This document shows, piece by piece, positions 1-7,467 of a stretch of 35,854 nucleotides of DNA; the first letter of the stretch is position 1, and every line of letters begins with the position of its first letter. The stretch covers positions 1 to 35,854 of the forward strand of contig CABVDL010000018.1 of NCBI GenBank assembly GCA_902497035.1. The letters are read 5' to 3'. The notes beneath the pieces are model-generated. The model worked only from the letters and a program-made list of their open reading frames with translations, ran no database searches and was not told the DNA's origin. Made by a program: the position numbers and the translations under genes. This stretch comes from an uncultured Prevotella sp. (GTDB taxonomy: Bacteria > Bacteroidota > Bacteroidia > Bacteroidales > Bacteroidaceae).

Positions 1-35
1 GCCACTACACTGCCACCGGTGACGCACCTTTCAAA

Positions 36-150
36 CGAGTACTGCGCCTGAAGTACTCGAGTAATCGGGCGTTGATTACTGCAGTACTTCACATGAAGTA
101 CTCGGGTAATTCGACGTTGATTACTGCAGTACTTCACGTGAAGTACTCGG
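36..150. repeat. 45-bp tandem repeat built from two nested palindromes
   Basis: The motif GAAGTACTCG begins at 50, 95 and 140, giving a 45-base period with two nearly full units and a partial upstream copy. Each unit holds two dyads. One is AGTAATC...GATTACT, seen clearly at 60-66 and 74-80. The other is AGTACTTCA-NN-TGAAGTACT, and in the last copy (128-147) this is a perfect 20-base palindrome. A related dyad, CGAGTACT (36-43) with AGTACTCG (52-59), precedes them. The array could fold as a chain of hairpins in RNA or act as repeated protein-binding palindromes. There are no unique spacers, so it is not a CRISPR. It lies beyond the end of the leftward bamD-rpoZ-DUF4293 operon, and the gene to its left is outside the window. 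Confidence 0.8.
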
Positions 151-191
151 GCAGACTGTCCCGCTATGAAAGTTCACACGGGCAGAATATA

Positions 192-229
192 AGGGCTGGA
201 AGAAAGGTAAGCGCCTTTCTTCCAGCCCT
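192..229. terminator. Strong 16-bp hairpin, probable terminator of the leftward operon
   Basis: AGGGCTGGAAGAAAGG (192-207) is perfectly complementary to CCTTTCTTCCAGCCCT (214-229) around a 6-base loop. It lies 36 bases beyond the stop codon of the leftward DUF4293 gene. The U-run after it is weak on either strand, so termination, possibly in both directions, is inferred from stem strength and position. Confidence 0.6.
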
Positions 230-265
230 ATATCTAAAACAAAAACCAATATAGTGTTTCTTCTC

Positions 266-715
266 CTAACGGATGCGGTCCATGGACTTTATCAAATCAT
301 CGTCGTGCTTGACCCCCATCCTGGCCAGAAAGAAAAAGATGACGGCCACCAGTGGAAGGCAGGCCGCAAAGCAGAAGTGGAACTCGCCCAGCCGTTCAAA
401 GGCATCGGTGGCATAAAATGAATAGCTGCCATACCATACGCCACAGATGAAGATGCAGCCCAAGCACAGCGCCATCTGCAACTTACGGCGGTGATAGAGG
501 AAGATGGTGATGACCGTTAGCACCCCCGTTACGACCAGCTCAACGAAGAGCAACGGATGGGCTGTGACCACTTTGTCCATCGTGAGCCCGTAGTTGTACC
601 ATACAGCTATGGTATTGCCCGCTGCATCGTCTATCTTTCCGACAGGCAGGCAAAGGCACACGATGAGTGCCGCCAGCGCCAGAAGCAGGAAGATGGTCTG
701 TTTACGTTGCAGCAT
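266..715 (-). CDS. DUF4293 family integral membrane protein
   Basis: This 149-residue protein has four hydrophobic segments at about residues 7-24, 54-74, 80-99 and 114-132, with a charged C-terminal tail (KHDDDLIKSMDRIR). The N-terminus MLQRKQTIFLLL and the four-helix layout match the DUF4293 family, which is essentially confined to Bacteroidota and has no established function. The start codon follows the rpoZ stop codon with no gap (TAA then ATG), so it is almost certainly translated from the same mRNA by coupling. It is the last gene of bamD-rpoZ-DUF4293 and is followed by the hairpin at 192-229. The family call is from recalled sequence character. A function in the inner membrane cannot be specified. 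Confidence 0.8.
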   Translation of the reverse strand: MLQRKQTIFLLLALAALIVCLCLPVGKIDDAAGNTIAVWYNYGLTMDKVVTAHPLLFVELVVTGVLTVITIFLYHRRKLQMALCLGCIFICGVWYGSYSFYATDAFERLGEFHFCFAACLPLVAVIFFFLARMGVKHDDDLIKSMDRIR

Positions 716-1060
716 TTAAGCCTCCTCCTGCTTAGTATCGTTGTCCTTCGACGGGTCTCTCCAGTAAATGTTGCCCTCGACAAATTCCTGAGTAGCCAGG
801 AGTGAGGGCTTGGGCAGACGCTCGTAGTAACGGCTGATCTCAATCTGCTCACGGTTTTCGAAAACCTCCTCCAGTGAGTCGTTGTAAGAGGCAAACTCTG
901 CCAGTTTCTTGCTGAGGTCAGACTTTATCTCCACAGCAATCTGATTGGCACGCTTACCAATGATGACCACACTCTCATAGATATTGCCCGTTTCCTTGCA
1001 CAGGTCCATAATGTTACGGGTAATGGTGTTGACTGGTGCTTTCGATTTTTTGTAATCCAT
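716..1060 (-). CDS. rpoZ: DNA-directed RNA polymerase omega subunit (Bacteroidota type)
   Basis: The 114-residue protein begins MDYKKSKAPVNTITRNI and contains the segment ETGNIYESVVIIGKRANQIA, which corresponds to the RpoZ/RPB6 core in which a helix clamps the beta-prime C-terminus. Bacteroidota omega proteins are longer and more diverged than the E. coli form and carry an acidic extension. Here the C-terminus (RDPSKDNDTKQEEA) is acidic. Omega helps RNA polymerase assembly and stability. The gene lies between bamD (38-base gap) and the DUF4293 gene (no gap), an arrangement I associate with Bacteroidales. No promoter of its own is obvious in the short AT-rich gap. Confidence 0.85.
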   Translation of the reverse strand: MDYKKSKAPVNTITRNIMDLCKETGNIYESVVIIGKRANQIAVEIKSDLSKKLAEFASYNDSLEEVFENREQIEISRYYERLPKPSLLATQEFVEGNIYWRDPSKDNDTKQEEA

Positions 1061-1098
1061 ATTATAATAAGATGTCTATATAATAAATACTTCGCAGT

Positions 1099-1944
1099 TT
1101 AGTCTTGCTTTGTCTCGCCGGTGAACTTCTTGCACTTGGTGATGAATTCCTCAGCTTCCTTGCGCTCCTTGGAGTCGGGATACTCATTGATGAAGCCGTA
1201 GCACTCATCCTCCGCGTCCTGGTAACGCTCAAGCTTCTTCGTCTCAACGCTCTGCTCGGCCAGATGGAACTTGCTGCGCATAATCAGCGTGGCAAACTCC
1301 TCACGCTTGCTGGTGTAGGGGTAGTCCTTCAAGGCATTCTGCGAGGTTACGATGCAAGCCTCGTAATTGTTGCCGCCAAACGAGCAGTTGTTGAAATAGG
1401 AGCCAAGATTATAGTAGAGCTTTGCCGAAAGCAATTCCTTCTCCACCAGTTTGTCTTGTAAGGCAAACAGCCGCGTCTGGGCCAAATCTTTATGTTTGGC
1501 ATCCGGGAAAAGGTCGAGGTACTCTTGGAAAGCCGAGATGGCCGACACCGTCTGCGTCTGGTCAAGCCTCGGCTCCGGCGTACTCATGTAAAGGCTTTGC
1601 CCGTCGTAGAACTGAGCCATTTCAACATATTCGCCCCGGGGATAAGTCTTCACATACTTCTTGAACGTCTCGGCTGCGGTCTCATAGTCCTGCGCCATAT
1701 ACTCCGCCATGCCAAGCATATAAAGGCTCTCCTGCGCATCCTGACTGCCTTTCATAGGAACGATGAGATCCTGAAGCAACGTCGCGGCGCGCTGGTACTT
1801 TCCCTCGGCAAAGCATTGCTTGGCATACTCGTACTTATAGCGATAGTCGGTGGACTTGTACACAGCATTGAACTCCTTCTGACAGCCTGTCAAAAGCAGC
1901 AGTGCAAGCACAGTCACGATACTGATGTTCTTCATTCTTGTCAT
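1099..1944 (-). CDS. bamD: Outer membrane assembly lipoprotein BamD
   Basis: This is a 281-residue lipoprotein. A hydrophobic signal with lipobox LLTGC places the acylated cysteine at residue 21. The rest is helical and TPR-like: paired A-type helices such as YKYEYAKQCFAEGKYQRAATLLQDL and YETAAETFKKYVKTYPRGEY are characteristic of BamD/YfiO. BamD sits on the periplasmic face of the outer membrane and delivers beta-barrel proteins to BamA. Two in-frame starts exist, ATG at 1944 and ATG at 1935. The -7 box ends only eight bases before 1944, so the mRNA would be leaderless or nearly so. The second ATG gives a more usual signal peptide (MKNISIV). It heads the leftward operon with rpoZ and the DUF4293 gene. 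Confidence 0.9.
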   Translation of the reverse strand: MTRMKNISIVTVLALLLLTGCQKEFNAVYKSTDYRYKYEYAKQCFAEGKYQRAATLLQDLIVPMKGSQDAQESLYMLGMAEYMAQDYETAAETFKKYVKTYPRGEYVEMAQFYDGQSLYMSTPEPRLDQTQTVSAISAFQEYLDLFPDAKHKDLAQTRLFALQDKLVEKELLSAKLYYNLGSYFNNCSFGGNNYEACIVTSQNALKDYPYTSKREEFATLIMRSKFHLAEQSVETKKLERYQDAEDECYGFINEYPDSKERKEAEEFITKCKKFTGETKQD

Positions 1945-1952
1945 TTACTCTG

Positions 1953-1985
1953 CAAATTTACAACTAAATATGGTTATCTCCCAAA
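1953..1985 (-). promoter_or_regulatory. Bacteroidota-type promoter of bamD operon
   Basis: On the minus strand TTTG (1985-1982) is followed after 21 bases by TAAATTTG (1960-1953), which matches the TAnnTTTG -7 consensus. The first ATG of bamD is eight bases further on, so little or no 5' leader is expected. Confidence 0.75.
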
Positions 1986-2023
1986 TATAAAGGCTCTTTT
2001 TTTAGTTATTTTACCGATTTTCA

Positions 2024-2053
2024 TTGCCGTAAGCGAAAAATTGCTTAACTTTG
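2024..2053 (+). promoter_or_regulatory. Bacteroidota-type promoter of uvrB
   Basis: TTG (2024-2026), a 19-base spacer and TAACTTTG (2046-2053) match the Bacteroidota -33/-7 pattern exactly. Only six bases separate the -7 box from the ATG at 2060, which predicts a leaderless uvrB transcript. It is back to back with the bamD promoter. Confidence 0.8.
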
Positions 2054-2059
2054 TGGACT

Positions 2060-4102
2060 ATGGATTTTCAGATAACCTCAAAATTCAAGCCAACAGGTGA
2101 CCAGCCCGAGGCCATCAGACAGCTCACCGACGGAATAAAACGCGGGGACCCTGCACAGGTGTTGCTCGGCGTTACCGGTTCAGGAAAGACCTTTACGGTA
2201 GCCAATGTCATCGCAAACGTCGGAAAGCCTACCCTCATCCTCAGCCACAACAAGACACTTGCCGCACAGCTCTACGAGGAGATGAAAGGGTTCTTCCCAC
2301 ACAACGCCGTAGATTACTATGTAAGCTATTACGACTACTATCAGCCAGAGGCCTACATGCCCTCGACCGACACCTACATCGAGAAGGACCTCGCCATCAA
2401 CGACGAGATAGACAAGCTCCGGCTGGCGGCCGTCAGCGACCTGCTCTCGGGTCGCAAGGATGTCATTGTCGTCTCTTCCGTGTCCTGCATCTACGGCATG
2501 GGAGCGCCGGTGTCGATGCAGGAGAACGTCATCCACATAAAAGTCGGACAAAAGCTGGACCGCAACGAGTTTCTGCGCCGTCTGGTCAATGCCCTATACC
2601 TGCGCAACGACGTTGACCTGCAACGGGGATATTTCTCGGTAAAAGGAGACACGGTGAACATCGCCATGGCCTACTCCGACAACATTCTGCGAGTCACCTG
2701 GTGGGATGATGAGATTGACAGCATTGAGGAGGTGGATGCCGTCTCCATGCACAGCCTGCAGCAGTTTTCCGCATACGACATCTACCCCGCCAACCTCTTC
2801 GTCACCTCCAAGGAACAGACCGAGAACGCCATCCGCATGATACAGGACGACCTCGTGAAGCAGGTGGATTACTTCAACGAAATGGGCGATGCCATCAAGG
2901 CGCACCGCATTAAGGAGCGCGTTGAGTACGACATTGAGATGATTAAGGAGCTGGGGCACTGCTCGGGTATTGAGAACTATTCCCGCTACTTTGACGGACG
3001 TCAGCCCGGACAGCGGCCTTACTGCCTGCTCGACTTCTTCCCCAAGGACTACCTGATGGTCATCGACGAGAGCCATGTCACCGTTCCGCAAATCAACGCG
3101 ATGTTCGGTGGCGACCGCGCCAGGAAGCAGAACTTGGTGGAATACGGTTTCAGATTGCCCGCAGCTTTCGACAACCGTCCGTTGCGCTTTGAGGAGTTTC
3201 ACGAGATGATCAACCAGATTATCTATGTCTCGGCCACCCCCGCCGACTACGAGCTGCAGGAGTCGGAGGGTGTCGTCGTGGAGCAGCTCATCCGTCCTAC
3301 GGGACTCCTTGACCCAGAGATTGATGTCAGACCGTCGGAAAACCAGATTGACGACCTGCTTGAGGAGATTGTCGCCCGCTCCGCCCGAAACGAGCGCGTA
3401 CTCGTGACGACCTTGACCAAGCGCATGGCTGAGGAGCTGACCGAATACCTGCTCAACCATAACGTCAAGGCGGCTTATATCCACAGCGATGTAGCCACAC
3501 TCGACCGGGTGAAGATTATGAACGACCTGCGTGCCGGTGTCTATGACGTGCTTGTCGGTGTCAACCTACTGCGCGAAGGCCTTGACCTGCCGGAAGTGTC
3601 ACTTGTAGCCATCCTCGATGCCGACAAAGAGGGGTTCCTGCGAAGCCACCGCAGTCTGACGCAGACAGCCGGACGGGCGGCGCGCAACGTCAACGGAAAG
3701 GTCATCATGTATGCGGACACCATCACCGAAAGCATGCAGCGCACCATTGACGAGACCAACCGCCGCAGGACCATTCAGCTGAAATACAACAGTGACCACC
3801 ACATTACCCCCAAACAGATTGTCAAGAGCATCAAGGACAGCCTGCCGCAGACAGAGAGCAGCGAGACCACAAGGGCGAAGACTTATGACATCAGTCAGGC
3901 ATACGTCGAACCCAACGAGGGCGCGTTTGCGGCCGACCCCATTATAAGGGAGATGAGCAAGCCCGAACTGGAGAAGAGCATCGAGCACACCAAGCTGCTT
4001 ATGGAAGAGGCGGCCCGCAAGCTTGACTTCATTCAGGCCGCACAATACCGCGACGAGATGATACGCTTGCAGTCGCTCTTAGAGCAGAAGAAAAACGGAT
4101 AA
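2060..4102 (+). CDS. uvrB: UvrABC excinuclease subunit B
   Basis: The 680-residue protein is full length for UvrB, the damage-verifying helicase-like subunit of nucleotide excision repair that receives lesions from UvrA and recruits UvrC. Walker A (GVTGSGKT) lies at about residues 38-45. The beta-hairpin region with DYYVSYYDYYQPEAYMP, the Walker B variant VIDESH, helicase motifs ending in QTAGRAARN, and a C-terminal UVR domain (LEKSIEHTKLLMEEAARKLDF) are all present. I start at ATG 2060. An in-frame TTG at 2051 is merely part of the TAACTTTG promoter box. The gene seems to stand alone: the next gene downstream has its own promoter-like box. Confidence 0.97.
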   Translation: MDFQITSKFKPTGDQPEAIRQLTDGIKRGDPAQVLLGVTGSGKTFTVANVIANVGKPTLILSHNKTLAAQLYEEMKGFFPHNAVDYYVSYYDYYQPEAYMPSTDTYIEKDLAINDEIDKLRLAAVSDLLSGRKDVIVVSSVSCIYGMGAPVSMQENVIHIKVGQKLDRNEFLRRLVNALYLRNDVDLQRGYFSVKGDTVNIAMAYSDNILRVTWWDDEIDSIEEVDAVSMHSLQQFSAYDIYPANLFVTSKEQTENAIRMIQDDLVKQVDYFNEMGDAIKAHRIKERVEYDIEMIKELGHCSGIENYSRYFDGRQPGQRPYCLLDFFPKDYLMVIDESHVTVPQINAMFGGDRARKQNLVEYGFRLPAAFDNRPLRFEEFHEMINQIIYVSATPADYELQESEGVVVEQLIRPTGLLDPEIDVRPSENQIDDLLEEIVARSARNERVLVTTLTKRMAEELTEYLLNHNVKAAYIHSDVATLDRVKIMNDLRAGVYDVLVGVNLLREGLDLPEVSLVAILDADKEGFLRSHRSLTQTAGRAARNVNGKVIMYADTITESMQRTIDETNRRRTIQLKYNSDHHITPKQIVKSIKDSLPQTESSETTRAKTYDISQAYVEPNEGAFAADPIIREMSKPELEKSIEHTKLLMEEAARKLDFIQAAQYRDEMIRLQSLLEQKKNG

Positions 4103-4161
4103 AAAGAATGCTTTAGAATTCAAAAAAAAGCAATATCATTAGTGAAGTGCGTAAAATTTAG

Positions 4162-4169
4162 TAACTTTG
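4162..4169 (+). promoter_or_regulatory. -7 promoter box for the DUF4468 gene
   Basis: TAACTTTG is a full match to TAnnTTTG and lies 29 bases before the ATG at 4199. At the expected -33 spacing there is only TTA (4139-4141), so the upstream element is imperfect. Confidence 0.6.
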
Positions 4170-4198
4170 CTGATACAATCAACTTATACAATACAACT

Positions 4199-4867
4199 AT
4201 GAGAAAAGTCATCATTGCCGCTATTGTCATACTTGCCTGCCTGCCCATGATTGGAATGGCACAAAATAACGTATGGGAAGTACCCGACGCTCCTACACTG
4301 CAAAAGGAGGTTAAGAAAGTGAAGAAAGAGCAGCCAAAGTCAAAGACAGACAAGAAGTATCTTGCCGGAGCAGTGCCGGAGACTGACGGTAAAGTTGTAT
4401 TCACCCTCGACAAGGACGTTCCCGGCCTAAGCGCCGACGACATCTACAACAAGGTCTATGCCGTTATGCAGCAGCTTGTCAGTGAGACGCAGGACAAAGA
4501 CATTACGCCCGGAAGCCGCATCGTGGCTGTGAACAAGGCCGAGCACACCATTGTGGCCAACATGAGAGAGTGGCTCGTGTTCTCCTCTTCGTTCATCCAG
4601 CTTGACCGTACACAGTTTTACTACATTCTCATCGCTGAGGCCAGCGACCGCCACATCAAGGTTTCCATGCAGCGCATCAGCTATGCTTACGAGATGAACC
4701 GCGGAAATGACGGCATGAAAGTCAAGGCCGAGGACTGGATAACGGACAAGGTGGCATTGAACAAGAAACAGAACAAGCTGGCAAGGATAAGCGGAAAATT
4801 CCGCGTGAAGACCATTGACCGCAAGGACAACGTCTTCTCAAGAATCAGCAAGGCTCTTGGCATTTGA
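4199..4867 (+). CDS. Secreted DUF4468 domain protein
   Basis: This 222-residue protein starts at ATG 4199 with a clear signal peptide (MRKVIIAAIVILACLPMIGMA, cleavage before QNN). A Lys/Gln-rich linker at about residues 37-58 leads into a domain beginning GKVVFTLDKDVPGLSADDIY, which resembles DUF4468, a TBP-like fold family of exported Bacteroidota proteins with no known function. The upstream in-frame GTG at 4142 would remove the N-terminal signal and precedes the promoter box, so it is not used. Downstream, a small membrane protein and a putative porin lie in the same direction with short gaps, so an envelope or periplasmic role is a reasonable inference. Confidence 0.75.
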   Translation: MRKVIIAAIVILACLPMIGMAQNNVWEVPDAPTLQKEVKKVKKEQPKSKTDKKYLAGAVPETDGKVVFTLDKDVPGLSADDIYNKVYAVMQQLVSETQDKDITPGSRIVAVNKAEHTIVANMREWLVFSSSFIQLDRTQFYYILIAEASDRHIKVSMQRISYAYEMNRGNDGMKVKAEDWITDKVALNKKQNKLARISGKFRVKTIDRKDNVFSRISKALGI

Positions 4868-4888
4868 ACATCATTTAGGAACTTTTTT

Positions 4889-5098
4889 ATGATTGAACGC
4901 AGACACAGGGGAGAAGAAGAAAGCAAGCCCGACCAGTTCAGGAACATCAGGCAGTGGCTCAACATCATTTTCATGATCGGGGCCATCACGGGAGTTGCTT
5001 TCTACCTGCTATACACTCCTCAGACCTTAGGCATTATTATCATACTCTCAGCAATGGTCTTCAAGATTGTTGAGTGTGCTTTACGATTCATTAAATGA
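4889..5098 (+). CDS. Small two-helix membrane protein
   Basis: This 69-residue ORF starts with a charged segment (MIERRHRGEEESKPDQF) followed by two hydrophobic helices at about residues 24-44 and 47-65, ending in ALRFIK. I do not recognise the family. It begins 21 bases after the DUF4468 gene, and its stop codon overlaps the ATG of the porin gene (ATGA at 5095-5098), which indicates translational coupling and makes it a real gene. It is probably an inner-membrane protein with a cytoplasmic basic-acidic N-terminus. A role beside the porin is inferred from position only. Confidence 0.75.
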   Translation: MIERRHRGEEESKPDQFRNIRQWLNIIFMIGAITGVAFYLLYTPQTLGIIIILSAMVFKIVECALRFIK

Positions 5099-7422
5099 AG
5101 AAACTTCTCTGCTTCCTCTTAATGGCTGTCGTCTCTTTGCACGTAGTGGCACAGAGCAACAATTACGGCAACAGCTTCAACTCAATTGACGCCGAAGGCA
5201 ATATCAACAACCAACAAAACAGGAAGAAAACGGCCGACTCGCTCGGCACGGACAAGGAAATTCCCGAGGGCATACGCGTCTGGAAGATTGACCGCAAGTT
5301 CGGCGACCGTATTCCGGCTCAGCCGGATACGCTCACCGATATGTTCCAGAACACCATCTTCACCACCGGCATGCGGGGCGAATTCAATACCACGGGCAAC
5401 TTGGGAGCGCCGAGACAGAACCGCATCTTTATTGACCGCCGGGAGAATGATAAATTCATTTTTGTCAATCCGTACGACTATTTCGTGACACCGGTTGAGA
5501 ATTTTCTCTTTACCAACACGCTATCGCCGCTCACCAACATCAGCTACAACAACTGCGGAAACCGCACCAACGGTGAGGACCATTTCAAGACAAAGTTTGC
5601 CGTCAATGCGGGAAAGCGTATTGGCGTGGGCTTCCTTTTCGACTATATCTACGGGCGCGGCTACTACAGCAACCAAAGCACCTCTCATTTCAACTATACC
5701 ATGTACGGCAGCTATTTAGGCGACCGCTATCAGGCTCACCTGCTGCTTTCCACCCTGCATGAAAAGATTACCGAGAACGGGGGCATCACGAGCGACTACT
5801 ACATCACACATCCCGAGATGTACAATGAGAGCTTCACCAACTCGGAGATACCCACGATGCTCGAGCGCAACTGGAACAGAAACGACCATCAGCACGTCTT
5901 CTTCTCCCAGCGCTACAGCGTCGGCTTCAACCGCAAGGTGCGCATGACCGACGACGAAATCAAGGCTAGGAAATTTGCCATGGAGGCCGCCAAGGAAAAG
6001 AAAGCGCGAGAGGCCAGGGAAGCGTCGAAGAATGATGACGACAATGCCGACGAGGAGGACAACCGCAAAGTGAAGGCGCAGCCGACATTCAGCGGGAGAC
6101 CCGACAATGCGAGAATTGCCGAGAAGACCGCACCACGCGACTCCCTCAGCCAAGAGACCAGGCTTAAGGTCAGCGGGAAAGCCGCCATTGACAGCCTGCT
6201 CGCGGCCGAGAAGAAAGCCAAGGAAGACACCATGTGGCTGAAAAATGAATATGTGCCGGTAACGAGTTTCATCCATACGGTGGAATTCAACAACTACCGC
6301 CGCATCTACCAGGCCTATGACACGCCGGAGAATTATTATCTCGACACCTACCAGGTTGCCGAGAAATTTGGCAATGACTCCATCTATGACAAAACGCAGC
6401 ACTGGAGCCTGCGCAACACATTCGCCATCTCACTGCTTGAGGGTTTCAACAAATGGGTGAGGATGGGAGCCAAGGTCTTTGCGTCACATACGCTTGACCA
6501 CAACACCCTGCCCGACTCTGCCGGAGTGAGGAGCTGGAACGAGCACAGCCTCACCGTGGGCGCACAGCTCAGCAAGACCCAAGGACAGACACTGCACTAT
6601 AACGTCACCGGCGAGCTCGCAGCCCTGGGATACAACGTAGGAGAGCTGAAGATTGACGGTGGCGTTGACCTCAACTTTCCACTGTTCAAGGACACGATGA
6701 CACTGGCAGCCTCTGGCTTTTACCACCATGAAAAGCCGTCGTTCTACTACCGTCACTATCAAAGCCGCCATCTCTGGTGGGACGATGACGGACTCTCGAT
6801 GATTGACCACTTCCGCGTCCAGGGCGTGCTGAACTATCAGAAGACGCGTACGCGGCTGCGCTTTGCGGCCGACGAAATAAAGAACTACACCTATTTCGCC
6901 ACCACCTATACCACGAGCGACGACGGCCGCCTTTACAATACCGCCTTCTCGCGGCAGGAGAGCGATCCCATCACAGTGCTCACCGCTGAGGTTGCACAAG
7001 ACTTCACGCTGGGACCTCTCAACTGGGAATCGGTGGTCACTTGGCAGAAATCCACATCCAAGAGCGTATTGCCGGTGCCGGCCATCAATATCTACACCAA
7101 CCTTTATCTGCGGTTTATGATTGCCCACGTGCTGCATTGCGATTTCGGTGCCGACCTCCGTTACTTCACTAAATACACTGCTCCCGACTACGTTCCCTCG
7201 CTCGGGCAATATGCGGTGCAGGCCAATGACAACAACGTAAAGGTTGGAGGCTACCCCCTTGCCAACGTATATCTGAACTTCAAGCTGAAGAAAGCCCGCT
7301 TCTTCGTGATGATGAGTCACGTCAATGCAGGCTCAGGCAACAAAGACTATTTCTTCACGCCACACTATCCGCTCAACACCCGCATCTTCCGTTTCGGCAT
7401 CAGCTGGAACTTCGCCAACTGA
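5095..7422 (+). CDS. Putative outer-membrane porin (Bacteroidota type)
   Basis: The 775-residue protein has a signal peptide (MKKLLCFLLMAVVSLHVVAQ) and then alternating aromatic/polar strands typical of an outer-membrane beta-barrel, ending in the strand RIFRFGISWNFAN. The N-terminal part (IRVWKIDRKFGDRIPAQPDTL, TGMRGEF, NLGAPRQNRIF) resembles the Pfam 'putative porin' family (Porin_10) of Bacteroidota. Residues about 284-380 form a highly charged, non-barrel insert with an Ala/Lys/Glu helix, an Asp/Asn/Glu run and a GRPDNARIAEKTAPRDSL segment, probably a long loop. The gene overlaps the small membrane protein gene by four bases. Substrate is unknown. BamD, encoded at the left of the window, belongs to the machinery that would insert it. 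Confidence 0.85.
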   Translation: MKKLLCFLLMAVVSLHVVAQSNNYGNSFNSIDAEGNINNQQNRKKTADSLGTDKEIPEGIRVWKIDRKFGDRIPAQPDTLTDMFQNTIFTTGMRGEFNTTGNLGAPRQNRIFIDRRENDKFIFVNPYDYFVTPVENFLFTNTLSPLTNISYNNCGNRTNGEDHFKTKFAVNAGKRIGVGFLFDYIYGRGYYSNQSTSHFNYTMYGSYLGDRYQAHLLLSTLHEKITENGGITSDYYITHPEMYNESFTNSEIPTMLERNWNRNDHQHVFFSQRYSVGFNRKVRMTDDEIKARKFAMEAAKEKKAREAREASKNDDDNADEEDNRKVKAQPTFSGRPDNARIAEKTAPRDSLSQETRLKVSGKAAIDSLLAAEKKAKEDTMWLKNEYVPVTSFIHTVEFNNYRRIYQAYDTPENYYLDTYQVAEKFGNDSIYDKTQHWSLRNTFAISLLEGFNKWVRMGAKVFASHTLDHNTLPDSAGVRSWNEHSLTVGAQLSKTQGQTLHYNVTGELAALGYNVGELKIDGGVDLNFPLFKDTMTLAASGFYHHEKPSFYYRHYQSRHLWWDDDGLSMIDHFRVQGVLNYQKTRTRLRFAADEIKNYTYFATTYTTSDDGRLYNTAFSRQESDPITVLTAEVAQDFTLGPLNWESVVTWQKSTSKSVLPVPAINIYTNLYLRFMIAHVLHCDFGADLRYFTKYTAPDYVPSLGQYAVQANDNNVKVGGYPLANVYLNFKLKKARFFVMMSHVNAGSGNKDYFFTPHYPLNTRIFRFGISWNFAN

Positions 7423-7467
7423 CATCGATGCCAGTGGGGGGCAAAACACAGCATATATTTATAGGAA

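Noticed and set aside
36..150. Possible CRISPR array
   Set aside because: The repeat is continuous with period 45 and has no unique spacers; no cas genes are in the window.
72..254. A 60-codon ORF across the left-hand repeats
   Set aside because: It starts with TTG, its first half is the translation of the 45-bp palindromic repeat (45 is a multiple of three, so the frame stays open), and it runs through the terminator hairpin. It is not a credible protein.
2594..3484. 296-codon antisense ORF within uvrB, with similar ones opposite purC (24478-25323) and the porin (5716-6402)
   Set aside because: They are shadows of well-recognised genes, lack promoters or sensible starts, and have no recognisable domains.
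4109..4132. Terminator after uvrB
   Set aside because: TGCTTT...AAAGCA gives only a six-pair A/T-rich stem with no U-tract; too weak to support.
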